Assembly: GCF_001905885.1 (NCBI RefSeq) | Contig: NZ_LIYH01000001.1 | Span: forward strand, 1,118,169-1,182,168 | Source: Streptomyces sp. CB03234 | GTDB lineage: Bacteria; Actinomycetota; Actinomycetes; Streptomycetales; Streptomycetaceae | DNA: 64,000 nt | Direction: 5' to 3' | Program-made: the position numbers and the translations under genes | Notes under the pieces: model-generated | Seen by the model: the letters and a program-made list of their open reading frames with translations, nothing else | What the model was told of the DNA's origin: nothing | The model's database searches: none | Shown here: piece by piece, positions 18,790 through 28,277 of the stretch | How positions within the stretch are numbered: position 1 is the stretch's first letter | Layout of the letters: every line of letters begins with the position of its first letter

Positions 18790-19530
18790 TCAGTTGGGGC
18801 TCGTCGGCGCACGGGTCAGGTCCACCGCCGGCAACGACGGCAGGTGCCGCAGCACCGCCGTCTCCGCGCGCAGCAGGTGCAGCTCCTCGCGCAGCCGCGT
18901 CGCCGTGTCCGGTGCCTGGAGGAGCCGCTGCTTGGCCGGGGTGTCGAGTACCGCCGCCGCGGCCACCAGGTAGGAGACGACCGACGGCTCGTCCGGCAGT
19001 TCCTGACTCGCCGTCATGGACCGCTCGCGCGCTCCCGCCAGCCGCTTCTGGTAGGCGCGGAACGCCCGCAGGACCCCCTCGGCGAGCGCGCCGGCCCCGT
19101 CGCCCTGCTCCTCCTCCAGCTCCTCCAGCTCCGCCGTCAGGAACGGTCCGCTGGCGTCGACCGACAGCAGTTTGACCCGTTTCGTCCCGGTCGCCAGCAC
19201 CTCGAAGCTGCCGTTCTCCCGCTCCCGGATCGTCGCCGCGTCGGCGATGCACCCGACCCGGTGGAACGCCTGGATCGGGTCAGGTCCGAAGCCTGCGGCG
19301 GGGCCCTTCTCCGGCAGCGCGGTCTGGTCGGGCAGCCCGGGCGCGGTGGGCGCGACCTCACGCCCGTCGCGGATCGCCACGACGGCGAAGCGGCGCGGCT
19401 CCGACTCGTCGGTCTTCAGCAGCTCGCGCATCATGGCGCGATAGCGCTCCTCGAAGACGTTCAGGGGCAGCACGAGGCCCGGGAACAGCACCGCGTTCAG
19501 CGGGAAGAGTGGCAGGCGAGCGGTGGTCAC
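18790..19530 (-). CDS. Lon protease N-terminal-like (LON substrate-binding) domain protein
   Basis: A 246-residue stand-alone LON N-terminal domain protein without ATPase or protease parts. It starts RLPLFPLNAVLFPGLVLPL, the family hallmark, with IADAATIRERENGSFEVLATG in the middle and a helical C-terminus. GTG at 19530 is five bases after the stop of the gene upstream, so translation is probably coupled. The upstream frame to 19779 is an overlap artefact. Such proteins are conserved in actinobacteria; a role as adaptor or substrate-recognition factor is inferred. Confidence 0.88.
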   Translation of the reverse strand: MTTARLPLFPLNAVLFPGLVLPLNVFEERYRAMMRELLKTDESEPRRFAVVAIRDGREVAPTAPGLPDQTALPEKGPAAGFGPDPIQAFHRVGCIADAATIRERENGSFEVLATGTKRVKLLSVDASGPFLTAELEELEEEQGDGAGALAEGVLRAFRAYQKRLAGARERSMTASQELPDEPSVVSYLVAAAAVLDTPAKQRLLQAPDTATRLREELHLLRAETAVLRHLPSLPAVDLTRAPTSPN

Positions 19531-19535
19531 AGCGG

Positions 19536-20618
19536 TCAAGCGTAATGGCCGCCCGAACGGCCGCGTCCGGCCCGTCCGCGCAGCGGGACGCTCGCGGCCA
19601 CTTCCAGGCGTACGCCGTGGCGTGCGTCGAGGAACCGGCCCAGTGGATCGTCGCTTCCCCACGACCACGGAAACGACGTCGCGTACGGGCCGATCAGCCG
19701 GAACTGGTCCAGCGCCGCCGCCCACCGCGCCCGCCCCACCAGCACGTACACCAGCACGTTGCGCACCTCGGCCGGCCACGGGTCGGCCACCGCGTACCGC
19801 CCGGACAGTTCGATGGCCAGGTCCGCCGCCGCGTCCACCCGGTCCTCCGGTACGGAACCGGCCTCACCGCCCGCCGTCAGCCGGGCGAACGCCGCCCGCA
19901 CCGGCAGCGCCTTTATCAGCGACCCGGGCAGCGCGTCGGCGGCGGCCTGCTCGGCGAAGTCGAAGCAGAAGTCGAAGCAGGAGTCGACGCGGGAGTCGAC
20001 TTGGGAGTCGACGCACTCGCGGTGCGAGCCGCGCCGTTGCGTCGACAGGTACTTCAGCGCGGCCACATGACACCCGTAGTGGTGCGCGGCGCGGCGCACG
20101 GCCTGCTCCCACAGCGTCTCGAAGACGGTGTGCGTGGCGTGCGTGCCCCGCGCGTGGTCCAGCGCCAGCCGCCACGGCACCGGATCGCGCGGCGCGGCAT
20201 CGGCCGCCGCGTCGATCAACGGCCCGAGCTCGCGCAGCCGCTCGGCCCGCGCCGGGGACTCCCACGCCTTGCGGACCGCGACCTCCGCCCGGACCAGCAG
20301 CGCGTCCGGGTCGTGCGGCGCGTCCGCCAGCCAGCCCGTCAGCCACGCGTCCCGGCTGTGCGCGAAGGCGGCGAGCCGCGTGACGTACCGGTCACGGCTC
20401 TCCCACTCGGCGGCGCCGCGCGTCGCGGCCAGCAGCTTCGCGGCCGGTTCGTGGTCCCCGAGCGCGGCGGCGACCAGCGCCGGGGCGAGCCGCTCGTCCG
20501 GCGCGTCGAGCAGCACCGCGTGGTCCGGCGGCAGCCCGTCGGGTGCGAGCTGCGGAGTCTGCCGGACCGCGCGCGCGGTGCTGAGCAGGGCACGGAGCAA
20601 TGACATGGTGCGGACCAT
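19536..20618 (-). CDS. Conserved hypothetical protein with helical-repeat look
   Basis: A 360-residue soluble protein rich in Ala, Leu, Arg and aromatic residues. Regular helical segments suggest a TPR-like solenoid (RLAAFAHSRDAWLTGWLAD, HDPDALLVRAEVAVRKAWE, NVLVYVLVGRARWAAALDQF). I do not recognise a catalytic motif. A 12-bp tandem repeat near the middle encodes VDS/FDF-type tetrapeptides. ATG at 20618 is used; ATG at 20606 is nearly as good and neither has a strong ribosome site. It is probably co-transcribed with the Lon-N and YbaK genes. Confidence 0.75.
   Translation of the reverse strand: MVRTMSLLRALLSTARAVRQTPQLAPDGLPPDHAVLLDAPDERLAPALVAAALGDHEPAAKLLAATRGAAEWESRDRYVTRLAAFAHSRDAWLTGWLADAPHDPDALLVRAEVAVRKAWESPARAERLRELGPLIDAAADAAPRDPVPWRLALDHARGTHATHTVFETLWEQAVRRAAHHYGCHVAALKYLSTQRRGSHRECVDSQVDSRVDSCFDFCFDFAEQAAADALPGSLIKALPVRAAFARLTAGGEAGSVPEDRVDAAADLAIELSGRYAVADPWPAEVRNVLVYVLVGRARWAAALDQFRLIGPYATSFPWSWGSDDPLGRFLDARHGVRLEVAASVPLRGRAGRGRSGGHYA
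19956..20015 (-). repeat. Five 12-bp tandem repeats inside the hypothetical gene
   Basis: Five contiguous 12-base units, two reading GAAGTCGAAGCA and three of the form GGAGTCGACNNN, occupy exactly 60 bp. They encode the tetrapeptides CVDS, QVDS, RVDS, CFDF and CFDF on the minus strand, keeping frame. Confidence 0.85.
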
Positions 20619-20731
20619 TGAAAACCGCAGGTCGGAGCCGCGCCAGAGGGCTGCTGTGAAGCTTTGGTAGCGGCGGAATGGTTGCACGGACGAATGCCAA
20701 GAGAACGTAAAGAAAGCGGTGTACGGGTGTG

Positions 20732-22342
20732 TCAGCTGCGCCGCAGGAGACGTGAGGCACCGGCCGCGACCGTAGTGGCGAGGATCCAGCCCAGCAGGAT
20801 CAGCGCGGTCGACGCCCACTGCCATATGCCTCCCAGCCGCCAGTACCCGTCCTGGCCGAGATTGATCACCGGCAGCAGCAGATCCAGCGCGTACAGGGCC
20901 GCGTTCCAGTGCGGATGCTCGCCCGGCTTGATCGCCGGCGGATCGCACCGCGAGAAGGCCAGCGTCCCCGCGGCCCACAGCACCGCCATCCACAGCGCGG
21001 CCCGGCCCGGCCGGTAGCCGTACGCCACCGTCCAGTCCTGGATGTAGCCCCACATCTTCGCCGCCAGCGGCAGCGTCTCGCGCCGCCGGCGCTGCTTGGC
21101 CAGCAGCACCTCCCGCGCGTCGGCGTCCTCGCCGCTGTTGCGCAGCACGGTCGCCAGCCGCTCGTACGGCTCCGGGGCGAACTCCGGGGTCGCCGCCGCC
21201 ACCCACTCCAGGCGGCGGGTGAGCGGGAAGTGCCCGTACGGCACGAGGTTCTCGTACACGAACCCGCCCATCGCCAGCCCGCCGGGCCCCGGCCAGCTGG
21301 TCGACAGGTCGATCAGCGTCACCACCTTCGCGCCGTTGAGCACCACCCGGCCCTCCTCCGGGCGCTCGCCGTTGAAACGCAGCTCAGGGGTGACGATCCG
21401 GCGCAGCGACAGCTCCTCCCGCCGCTCCGACGACAGCAGGAACCGGGCGTGGTGGAAGTCCACCGCGTCCCCGAACCGGCCGTCGTCCAGCCGCACCCCG
21501 CCCCGGCACTCGAACGGCTGCACGCGCGTGCCGCGCATCGGCGTGTTGAAGTTGGCCAGCCCACCGGGCGGTGTCGCGCCCGCCGCGTTCCCCGTACTGT
21601 CGCTCACCCACGCGTACGTCATGTACAGCGTCCGCTCCACGGTCAGCTGCGGCGCGTTCAGCGCCCGGCGGCCCTCCGCGCCCCGCAGCCTGCTGCCGCG
21701 CAGACTCAGCGAGACGCCGACCTTCGCACCGCGCAGGGAGAACTCGCCGTGCGTCTCGATCAGCTCCGCCGTCAGGTCCTGCGCCACCGACATCCCGTCG
21801 GCGACGATCGCCCGGCCGCGCCGGTCCGGCCCCACATGGATCTGGCTGATCAGCAGGTCGGTGCCTATCTGGGCGTCCGTGAGCCGCACGCCGTGGTCGA
21901 TCCGGCAGCGGGGCAGGTGCAGATCGCCCTCCGTGTGCAGCCGCGCCGCCTCCAGCCGCGGTATCGCGCACTTGACCATCCGCAGGGTGGTGAACCGCGA
22001 CTCCGGCAGCACCACCTCGTTCTCGAACCGGCAGCCGTGCAGCTCCACGTACGGACCGACCGTGCCGCCCGCCAGGTCCAGCGTCCCGGTGATCTGCACC
22101 CCCCGCAGCTTCAGTGCCGAGACCCGTCCGGCCAGCGCGGGCGGCCCGTCCAGCAGCAGTAACGCCACCTTGTCCGCCCGCACGCATCGCTCCGGCGGCC
22201 AGACGCGCGGCGAGAAGGGATCGTCCAGCATCGCGTTGCCCGCGCTCAGGTCATACGTGGCGCCGATCCGGAACGCCTGCCACATCCCCACCTCGGACGG
22301 GGTCAGGTCGTCCGGTACGTCGTCGTCGTGCGGCTCGGTCAC
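20732..22342 (-). CDS. Large membrane protein with right-handed beta-helix-like domain
   Basis: A 536-residue protein. Residues 60-330 show short alternating segments such as LKLRGVQITGTLDLAGGTVG, LHGCRFENEVVLPESRF and LRGAKVGVSLSLRGSRL, resembling a pentapeptide or bactofilin-like beta-helix. The C-terminal 110 residues contain about three membrane segments (AALWMAVLWAAGTLAF, ALILLGWILATTVAAGA). GTG at 22342 has GGAGG upstream; an open frame to 22426 lacks a site. A TTA leucine codon at 22160-22162 (residue 61) makes translation potentially dependent on the bldA tRNA. Homologues are sometimes labelled oxidoreductase, but I see no cofactor motif. It is divergent from hisD. Confidence 0.8.
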   Translation of the reverse strand: MTEPHDDDVPDDLTPSEVGMWQAFRIGATYDLSAGNAMLDDPFSPRVWPPERCVRADKVALLLLDGPPALAGRVSALKLRGVQITGTLDLAGGTVGPYVELHGCRFENEVVLPESRFTTLRMVKCAIPRLEAARLHTEGDLHLPRCRIDHGVRLTDAQIGTDLLISQIHVGPDRRGRAIVADGMSVAQDLTAELIETHGEFSLRGAKVGVSLSLRGSRLRGAEGRRALNAPQLTVERTLYMTYAWVSDSTGNAAGATPPGGLANFNTPMRGTRVQPFECRGGVRLDDGRFGDAVDFHHARFLLSSERREELSLRRIVTPELRFNGERPEEGRVVLNGAKVVTLIDLSTSWPGPGGLAMGGFVYENLVPYGHFPLTRRLEWVAAATPEFAPEPYERLATVLRNSGEDADAREVLLAKQRRRRETLPLAAKMWGYIQDWTVAYGYRPGRAALWMAVLWAAGTLAFSRCDPPAIKPGEHPHWNAALYALDLLLPVINLGQDGYWRLGGIWQWASTALILLGWILATTVAAGASRLLRRS

Positions 22343-22445
22343 TGCCGCCCCCTCCGCTTCCCCTGTTTCGTACTGCAGTTCTTCCCGCTGTGTGACGGAC
22401 TGAACGCTAACGGTCAGGTGTGACAATCCCGGGCGGCCGTGGCGT

Positions 22446-22462
22446 GTATCAGCCAGTGATAC
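22446..22462. promoter_or_regulatory. Candidate operator between hisD and divergent membrane-protein gene
   Basis: A perfect inverted repeat GTATCA-N5-TGATAC sits 40 bp before the hisD start and 104 bp before the divergent gene. Its size and symmetry suit a dimeric repressor. The regulator is unknown. Confidence 0.5.
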
Positions 22463-22502
22463 GGACGTCCGGCCCCGGGAAACCGTCTGCGAGAATTGAC
22501 CT

Positions 22503-23822
22503 GTGATCTCACGAATCGATCTGCGCGGCGACGCCCTCCCGAAGGGTGGCGCTCTGCGCGACCTGCTGCCCCGTGCCGAGTTCGACGTGGAAGCCGCCCT
22601 GGAGAAGGTGCGGCCGATCTGCGAGGCCGTGCATCATCGGGGAGACGCGGCGCTGATCGACTACGCGGAGAAGTTCGACGGTGTGGCCCTGGACCAGGTG
22701 CGGGTTCCGGCCGCCGCGCTCACGCGCGCGCTGGAGGAGCTCGACCCGGCCGTCCGCGCCGCCCTGGAGGAGTCGATCCGGCGCGCCAGGATCGTCCACC
22801 GCGAGCAGCGCCGTGGCGAGCACACCACCCAGGTGGTGCCCGGCGGCACGGTCACCGAGAAGTGGGTTCCGGTCCAGCGCGTCGGTCTGTACGCGCCGGG
22901 CGGCCGCTCCGTCTACCCCTCGTCCGTGATCATGAACGCCGTACCGGCGCAGGAGGCGGGCGTCGAGTCCATCGCCCTCGCCTCCCCGCCGCAGAAGGAG
23001 CACGGCGGCCTGCCGCACCCGACGATCCTCGCCGCCTGCGCCCTGCTCGGCGTCGACGAGGTGTACGCGGCCGGAGGCGCCCAGGCCGTCGCCATGTTCG
23101 CGTACGGCACCGAGTCGTGCGCCCCCGCCAACATGGTCACCGGCCCCGGCAACATCTGGGTCGCCGCCGCCAAGCGGTACTTCACCGGCCGGATCGGCAT
23201 CGACACCGAGGCCGGCCCGACCGAGATCGCCGTCCTCGCCGACGACACCGCCGACCCGGTGCACATCGCCGCCGACCTGATCAGCCAGGCCGAGCACGAC
23301 CCGCTCGCCGCCGCCGTCCTCGTCACCGACTCCGCCGAGCTGGCCGAGGCCGTCGAGAAGGAGCTGGAGCCGCAGGTCACCGCCACCAAGCACGTCGAGG
23401 ACCGGATCGTGCCCGCGCTGCGCGGCAAGCAGTCCGCGATCGTGCTGGTCGACGGCCTGGAGGAGGGCCTGCGGGTGGTCGACGCGTACGGCGCCGAGCA
23501 CCTGGAGATCCAGACCGCCGACGCCACGGCCGTGGCCGCGCGGGTCCGTAACGCGGGCGCGATCTTCGTCGGGCCCTGGGCGCCGGTTTCGCTCGGCGAC
23601 TACTGCGCGGGCTCCAACCACGTCCTGCCCACCGGCGGCTGCGCCTGCCACTCCTCGGGCCTGTCCGTGCAGTCGTTCCTGCGCGGCATCCACATCGTCG
23701 ACTACACGCGCGACGCGCTCGCCGAGGTGGCCCACCACGTGGTGACCCTCGCGGAGGCGGAGGACCTGCCTGCGCACGGCGCGGCGATCAAGGCCCGGTT
23801 CGGATGGAAGGTGCCGCGGTGA
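22503..23822 (+). CDS. hisD: Histidinol dehydrogenase
   Basis: A 439-residue zinc- and NAD-dependent enzyme oxidising L-histidinol to L-histidine, the last two steps of the pathway. Recognisable segments are [65 protein letters not shown] and [12 protein letters not shown]. They include the Gln and His zinc ligands of the QAEHD motif. GTG at 22503. It heads the his operon; hisC starts inside its stop codon (GTGA overlap). Confidence 0.97.
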   Translation: MISRIDLRGDALPKGGALRDLLPRAEFDVEAALEKVRPICEAVHHRGDAALIDYAEKFDGVALDQVRVPAAALTRALEELDPAVRAALEESIRRARIVHREQRRGEHTTQVVPGGTVTEKWVPVQRVGLYAPGGRSVYPSSVIMNAVPAQEAGVESIALASPPQKEHGGLPHPTILAACALLGVDEVYAAGGAQAVAMFAYGTESCAPANMVTGPGNIWVAAAKRYFTGRIGIDTEAGPTEIAVLADDTADPVHIAADLISQAEHDPLAAAVLVTDSAELAEAVEKELEPQVTATKHVEDRIVPALRGKQSAIVLVDGLEEGLRVVDAYGAEHLEIQTADATAVAARVRNAGAIFVGPWAPVSLGDYCAGSNHVLPTGGCACHSSGLSVQSFLRGIHIVDYTRDALAEVAHHVVTLAEAEDLPAHGAAIKARFGWKVPR

Positions 23823-24928
23823 CCATCGGTATCGACGACCTGCCCATCCGCGACGAGCTGCGCGGCAAGTCGCCCTACGGCGCGCCGCAGCTCGACGTAC
23901 CCGTACGCCTCAACACCAACGAGAACCCGTACCCGCTGCCCGAGCCGCTCGTCGAGCGGATCGCCGAGCGCGTCCGGGACGCCGCCCGTACGCTCAACCG
24001 CTATCCCGACCGGGACGCCGTCGAGCTCCGTACGGAACTGGCCGCCTACCTCACCCGTACGACCGGGTACGAGGTCGGCCTCGCCAACGTGTGGGCCGCC
24101 AACGGCTCCAACGAGGTCATCCAGCAGCTGCTCCAGACCTTCGCGGGACCCGGCCGCATCGCGATCGGCTTCGAGCCCTCGTACTCGATGCACGGTCTGA
24201 TCTCGCGCGGGACGGGGACAGGCTGGATCTCCGGGCCGCGCAAGGGCGACTTCACCATCGACGTGGCATCGGCCACGGCCGCCATCGCCACGCACCGCCC
24301 CGACGTCGTCTTCATCACCTCCCCCAACAACCCCACGGGCACCGCCGTCGAGGCGGACACGGTCCTGGCGCTGTACGAGGCCGCGCAGGCCGCCAAGCCG
24401 TCCCTGGTCGTGGTCGACGAGGCGTACGTGGAATTCAGCCACCGTCCCTCGCTGCTGCCGTTGATCGAGGGCCGCCCCAACCTGGTGGTCTCCCGGACCA
24501 TGTCCAAGGCCTTCGGCGCCGCCGGCCTGCGCCTGGGCTACCTGGCCGCCCACCCGGCCGTGGTCGACGCCGTGCAGCTCGTACGCCTGCCGTACCACCT
24601 GTCGGCCGTCACCCAGGCCACCGCGCTCGCCGCCCTGGAGCACACCGATACGCTGCTGGGGTACGTGGAGCAGCTGAAGGCCGAGCGGGACCGGCTGGTC
24701 GCCGAGCTGCGGGCCATCGGCTACGAGGTGACCGAGTCCGACGCCAACTTCGTCCAGTTCGGACGGTTCGAGGACGCTCACGCCGTCTGGCAGCAGATCC
24801 TCGACCGGGGCGTCCTGGTCCGTGACAACGGCGTACCGGGCTGGCTGCGGGTCACCGCCGGCACACCCGAAGAGAACGACGCGTTCCTGGATGCGGTTCG
24901 CGCACTGAAGAAGGAGCAGAGCTCATGA
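23819..24928 (+). CDS. hisC: Histidinol-phosphate aminotransferase
   Basis: A 369-residue PLP enzyme making L-histidinol phosphate from imidazole acetol phosphate. Visible motifs are [46 protein letters not shown] and the PLP-lysine segment [20 protein letters not shown] at 23819 overlaps the hisD stop (GTGA), favouring it over the in-frame ATG at 23804. The stop overlaps hisB by ATGA. Confidence 0.97.
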   Translation: MTIGIDDLPIRDELRGKSPYGAPQLDVPVRLNTNENPYPLPEPLVERIAERVRDAARTLNRYPDRDAVELRTELAAYLTRTTGYEVGLANVWAANGSNEVIQQLLQTFAGPGRIAIGFEPSYSMHGLISRGTGTGWISGPRKGDFTIDVASATAAIATHRPDVVFITSPNNPTGTAVEADTVLALYEAAQAAKPSLVVVDEAYVEFSHRPSLLPLIEGRPNLVVSRTMSKAFGAAGLRLGYLAAHPAVVDAVQLVRLPYHLSAVTQATALAALEHTDTLLGYVEQLKAERDRLVAELRAIGYEVTESDANFVQFGRFEDAHAVWQQILDRGVLVRDNGVPGWLRVTAGTPEENDAFLDAVRALKKEQSS

Positions 24929-25518
24929 GCCGCGTAGGACGGGTCGAGCGCACCACCAAGGAGACGTCCGTCGTCGTCGAGATAGACCTCGACGGGACCG
25001 GCAAGGTCGATGTGGCGACCGGCGTCGGCTTCTACGACCACATGCTCGACCAGCTCGGCCGCCACGGACTGTTCGACCTCACGGTCAAGACCGACGGCGA
25101 CCTGCACATCGACTCGCACCACACCATCGAGGACACCGCCCTCGCGCTCGGCGCCGCCTTCAAGCAGGCGCTCGGCGACAAGGTCGGCATCTACCGGTTC
25201 GGCAACTGCACCGTGCCGCTGGACGAGTCCCTCGCCCAGGTGACCGTCGACCTGTCCGGCCGCCCCTACCTGGTGCACACCGAGCCGGAGAACATGGCGC
25301 CGATGATCGGCTCCTACGACACGACGATGACCCGGCACATCCTGGAGTCGTTCGTCGCCCAGGCCCAGATCGCGCTGCACGTCCACGTCCCGTACGGGCG
25401 CAACGCCCACCACATCGTGGAGTGCCAGTTCAAGGCCCTCGCCCGCGCCCTGCGGTACGCCTCGGAGCGCGACCCGCGCGCGGCCGGGATCCTGCCCTCC
25501 ACGAAGGGCGCGCTGTGA
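24925..25518 (+). CDS. hisB: Imidazoleglycerol-phosphate dehydratase
   Basis: A 197-residue manganese-dependent dehydratase, monofunctional as usual outside enterobacteria. Metal-binding His clusters are visible in [38 protein letters not shown] and [16 protein letters not shown] at 24925 overlaps the hisC stop (ATGA). Its own stop overlaps the next GTG start. Confidence 0.97.
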   Translation: MSRVGRVERTTKETSVVVEIDLDGTGKVDVATGVGFYDHMLDQLGRHGLFDLTVKTDGDLHIDSHHTIEDTALALGAAFKQALGDKVGIYRFGNCTVPLDESLAQVTVDLSGRPYLVHTEPENMAPMIGSYDTTMTRHILESFVAQAQIALHVHVPYGRNAHHIVECQFKALARALRYASERDPRAAGILPSTKGAL

Positions 25519-25682
25519 CGGGTCTTTCGACCATCCTGATCGTCGTCGGCCTCTTCCTGGCGGGAGGCGTGTACTCCTTCAGCAAGCAGAAGATGCCCAA
25601 GGGGCTCATCGTCCTGCTGACCATCGCCTCGGTGATGTGCCTGCTCGCGGGCGTCCTGCGGCTTCAGGGAATCTGGGAATGA
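25515..25682 (+). CDS. Small two-TM membrane protein in the his operon
   Basis: A 55-residue protein with two hydrophobic segments ([16 protein letters not shown] and [18 protein letters not shown]) separated by a basic turn SKQKMPKG. It is locked between hisB (GTGA overlap) and hisH (ATGA overlap), so it is certainly co-translated. It has no known catalytic role in histidine synthesis. I recall a small gene at this position in other streptomycetes, but no function. Confidence 0.8.
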   Translation: MTGLSTILIVVGLFLAGGVYSFSKQKMPKGLIVLLTIASVMCLLAGVLRLQGIWE

Positions 25683-26329
25683 GTGGCATGAGCACTGCGA
25701 AGAAGGTCGTGGTCTTCGACTACGGGTTCGGCAATGTCCGCTCCGCCGAGCGGGCCCTCGCCCACGTCGGCGCCGACGTCGAGATCACCCGCGACTACGA
25801 CAAGGCCATGAACGCCGACGGGCTCCTCGTCCCCGGCGTCGGCGCCTTCTCCGCCTGCATGACGGGGCTGAAGGAGGCCCGCGGCGACTGGATCGTGGAG
25901 CGCCGCCTCTCCGGCGGCCGCCCCGTCATGGGCATCTGCGTCGGCATGCAGATCCTCTTCGGGCGCGGCATCGAGCACGGGGTGGAGACCGAGGGCCTGG
26001 ACGAGTGGCCCGGCACGGTCGGGCCGCTGAAGGCCCCGGTCGTCCCCCACATGGGCTGGAACACCGTCGAGGCCCCGGAGGACAGCGAGCTGTTCGCGGG
26101 CCTCGACGCCGACGCCCGGTTCTACTTCGTGCACTCCTACGCCGTGCACGACTGGAGCCTGGAGATCACCAACCCCGCGATGCGCGCGCCCAAGGTCACC
26201 TGGTCCACGCACGGCGAGCGGTTCGTGGCGGCCGTGGAGAACGGGGCGCTGTGGGCGACCCAGTTCCACCCCGAGAAGTCCGGCGACGCCGGCGCCCAGC
26301 TGCTGACCAACTGGCTCAACACGTTCTGA
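25679..26329 (+). CDS. hisH: Imidazole glycerol phosphate synthase, glutamine amidotransferase subunit
   Basis: A 216-residue class I glutamine amidotransferase that feeds ammonia to HisF. The nucleophile is Cys87 in [10 protein letters not shown]; the His-Glu pair is in [15 protein letters not shown] at 25679 overlaps the preceding stop and gives MSGMST; an internal ATG at 25688 is a possible alternative. Confidence 0.96.
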   Translation: MSGMSTAKKVVVFDYGFGNVRSAERALAHVGADVEITRDYDKAMNADGLLVPGVGAFSACMTGLKEARGDWIVERRLSGGRPVMGICVGMQILFGRGIEHGVETEGLDEWPGTVGPLKAPVVPHMGWNTVEAPEDSELFAGLDADARFYFVHSYAVHDWSLEITNPAMRAPKVTWSTHGERFVAAVENGALWATQFHPEKSGDAGAQLLTNWLNTF

Positions 26330-26361
26330 CCGTCCCCCTTGAGAATCTAGGACCCGCTGAG

Positions 26362-27087
26362 ATGAGCAAGCTCGAACTCCTCCCCGCCGTCGACGTCCGG
26401 GACGGCCAGGCCGTACGGCTCGTCCATGGCGAGTCCGGTACGGAGACGTCCTACGGCTCTCCGCTGGAGGCGGCCCTCGCCTGGCAGCGCGCGGGCGCCG
26501 AGTGGCTGCATCTCGTCGACCTCGACGCCGCGTTCGGCACCGGGGACAACCGGGAGCTGATCGCCGAGGTCGCGAAGGCCATGGACATCAAGGTGGAGCT
26601 GTCCGGCGGCATCCGGGACGACGCCTCGCTCGCCGCCGCGCTCGCCACCGGCTGCACCCGTGTCAACCTGGGCACCGCCGCCCTGGAGACCCCCGAGTGG
26701 GTCGCCAAGGTCATCGCCGAGCACGGCGACAAGATCGCGGTCGGCCTGGACGTACGCGGCACCACGCTGCGCGGCCGCGGCTGGACCCGCGACGGCGGCG
26801 ACCTGTACGAGACGCTGGCCCGCCTCGACTCCGAGGGCTGCGCCCGCTACGTGGTCACCGACATCGCCAAGGACGGCACCCTCCAGGGCCCCAACCTGGA
26901 GCTGCTGCGCAACGTCTGCGCGGCCACCGACAAGCCGGTCGTCGCCTCCGGCGGCGTCTCGTCGCTGGACGACCTGCGGGCCCTGTCCGAGCTCGTCCCG
27001 CTCGGCGTCGAGGGCGCGATCGTCGGCAAGGCGCTGTACGCCAAGGCGTTCACCCTGGAGGAAGCGCTCGCGGCGGTGGCCGGATGA
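26362..27087 (+). CDS. priA: Bifunctional HisA/TrpF phosphoribosyl isomerase PriA
   Basis: A 241-residue (beta-alpha)8 barrel catalysing both the ProFAR isomerase step of histidine synthesis and the phosphoribosylanthranilate isomerase step of tryptophan synthesis. Catalytic Asp11 (AVDVRDG), Arg19 and Asp130 (VGLDVRG) fall at the same numbers as in S. coelicolor PriA as I recall it. No trpF is present in the trp genes of this window, consistent with PriA serving both pathways. It starts 32 bp after hisH. Confidence 0.95.
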   Translation: MSKLELLPAVDVRDGQAVRLVHGESGTETSYGSPLEAALAWQRAGAEWLHLVDLDAAFGTGDNRELIAEVAKAMDIKVELSGGIRDDASLAAALATGCTRVNLGTAALETPEWVAKVIAEHGDKIAVGLDVRGTTLRGRGWTRDGGDLYETLARLDSEGCARYVVTDIAKDGTLQGPNLELLRNVCAATDKPVVASGGVSSLDDLRALSELVPLGVEGAIVGKALYAKAFTLEEALAAVAG

Positions 27088-27500
27088 CCGACTCCGTACG
27101 CAAGGTCGTGACCGGCGCCCCCTGGGAGGAGCAGTTCGGCTACTCCCGCGCGGTGGAGCTCCCCAACGGCCTGGTCCTGGTGTCCGGCTGCACCTCCATC
27201 GTCGATGGACAGATCGCCGGCGGGGGGCCCTACGAGCAGGCCGTCAACGCCTTCAACGTGGCCTTCGCCGCGCTGGAGCAGCTCGGCCTCGGGGCCGCGG
27301 ACGTGGTCCGCACCCGGATGTACATCACCCACGCCCGGGACGTGGAGGAGGTCGGCCGCGCCCACAAGGAGCTGTTCGACGCCGTCCGCCCTGCCGCGTC
27401 GATGATCATCGTCGAGGGCTTCGTCGACCCCAGCCTCGTCGTCGAGGTCGAGGTCGAAGCGTACCGGGCCGAGACGAACCGAGGAGGTGCCGCGTCATGA
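27084..27500 (+). CDS. RidA (YjgF) family protein
   Basis: A 138-residue Rid-family protein ([18 protein letters not shown], then [18 protein letters not shown] and [18 protein letters not shown]). Rid enzymes deaminate reactive enamine/imine intermediates. The typical RidA Arg is within the RPAASMIIV segment. Its start overlaps the priA stop and its stop overlaps hisF (ATGA), so it is firmly part of the his operon. A protective or PRA-related role is plausible but inferred. Confidence 0.88.
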   Translation: MTDSVRKVVTGAPWEEQFGYSRAVELPNGLVLVSGCTSIVDGQIAGGGPYEQAVNAFNVAFAALEQLGLGAADVVRTRMYITHARDVEEVGRAHKELFDAVRPAASMIIVEGFVDPSLVVEVEVEAYRAETNRGGAAS

Positions 27501-28261
27501 CCCTCGCGGTCCGAGTGATCCCCTGCCTGGACGTGGACAACGGCCGGGTCGTCAAGGGCGTCAACTTCCAGAACCTGCGCGACGCGGGCGACCCCGTCGA
27601 GATGGCCAAGCTGTACGACGCCGAAGGCGCCGACGAGCTCACCTTCCTCGACATCACCGCGTCGTCCGGTGACCGCGAGACCACCTACGACGTGGTGCGC
27701 CGCACCGCCGAGCAGGTCTTCATCCCGCTGACCGTCGGCGGCGGCGTGCGCAGCGCCGACGACGTCGACAAGCTGCTGCGCGCCGGCGCGGACAAGGTCG
27801 GCGTCAACACGGCGGCCATCGCCCGGCCGGAGCTGATCCAGGAGATCGCCGAGCGCTTCGGCCGCCAGGTGCTGGTCCTGTCGGTGGACGCCCGTCGCAC
27901 CGACTCGGGCACGCCCTCGGGCTTCGAGGTCACCACGCACGGCGGCCGCCGCGGCACCGGCATCGACGCCGTCGAATGGGCCCACCGGGCTGCCGAGCTG
28001 GGCGCGGGCGAGATCCTGCTCAACTCGATGGACGCGGACGGCACCAAGGACGGCTACGACACCGAGATGATCGCGGCCGTCCGCAAGCACGTCACCGTCC
28101 CGGTGATCGCCTCCGGCGGCGCGGGCAGGCTCGCCCACTTCCCGCCCGCGATCGACGCGGGCGCGGACGCGGTCCTGGCGGCGTCGGTCTTCCACTTCGG
28201 CGACCTGCGGATCTCCGAGGTGAAGGCCACCCTGCGCGAAGCGGGCCACCCGGTCCGCTGA
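27497..28261 (+). CDS. hisF: Imidazole glycerol phosphate synthase, cyclase subunit
   Basis: A 254-residue (beta-alpha)8 barrel. The start [20 protein letters not shown] carries catalytic Asp11, and the second catalytic Asp is in [15 protein letters not shown]. It closes the imidazole ring using ammonia from HisH. It is translationally coupled to the RidA gene and is the last gene of this his run, converging on the VOC gene 16 bp away. hisI lies 1.7 kb downstream with trpE. Confidence 0.97.
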   Translation: MTLAVRVIPCLDVDNGRVVKGVNFQNLRDAGDPVEMAKLYDAEGADELTFLDITASSGDRETTYDVVRRTAEQVFIPLTVGGGVRSADDVDKLLRAGADKVGVNTAAIARPELIQEIAERFGRQVLVLSVDARRTDSGTPSGFEVTTHGGRRGTGIDAVEWAHRAAELGAGEILLNSMDADGTKDGYDTEMIAAVRKHVTVPVIASGGAGRLAHFPPAIDAGADAVLAASVFHFGDLRISEVKATLREAGHPVR

Positions 28262-28277
28262 CGCGGCCCCGGAGGGC

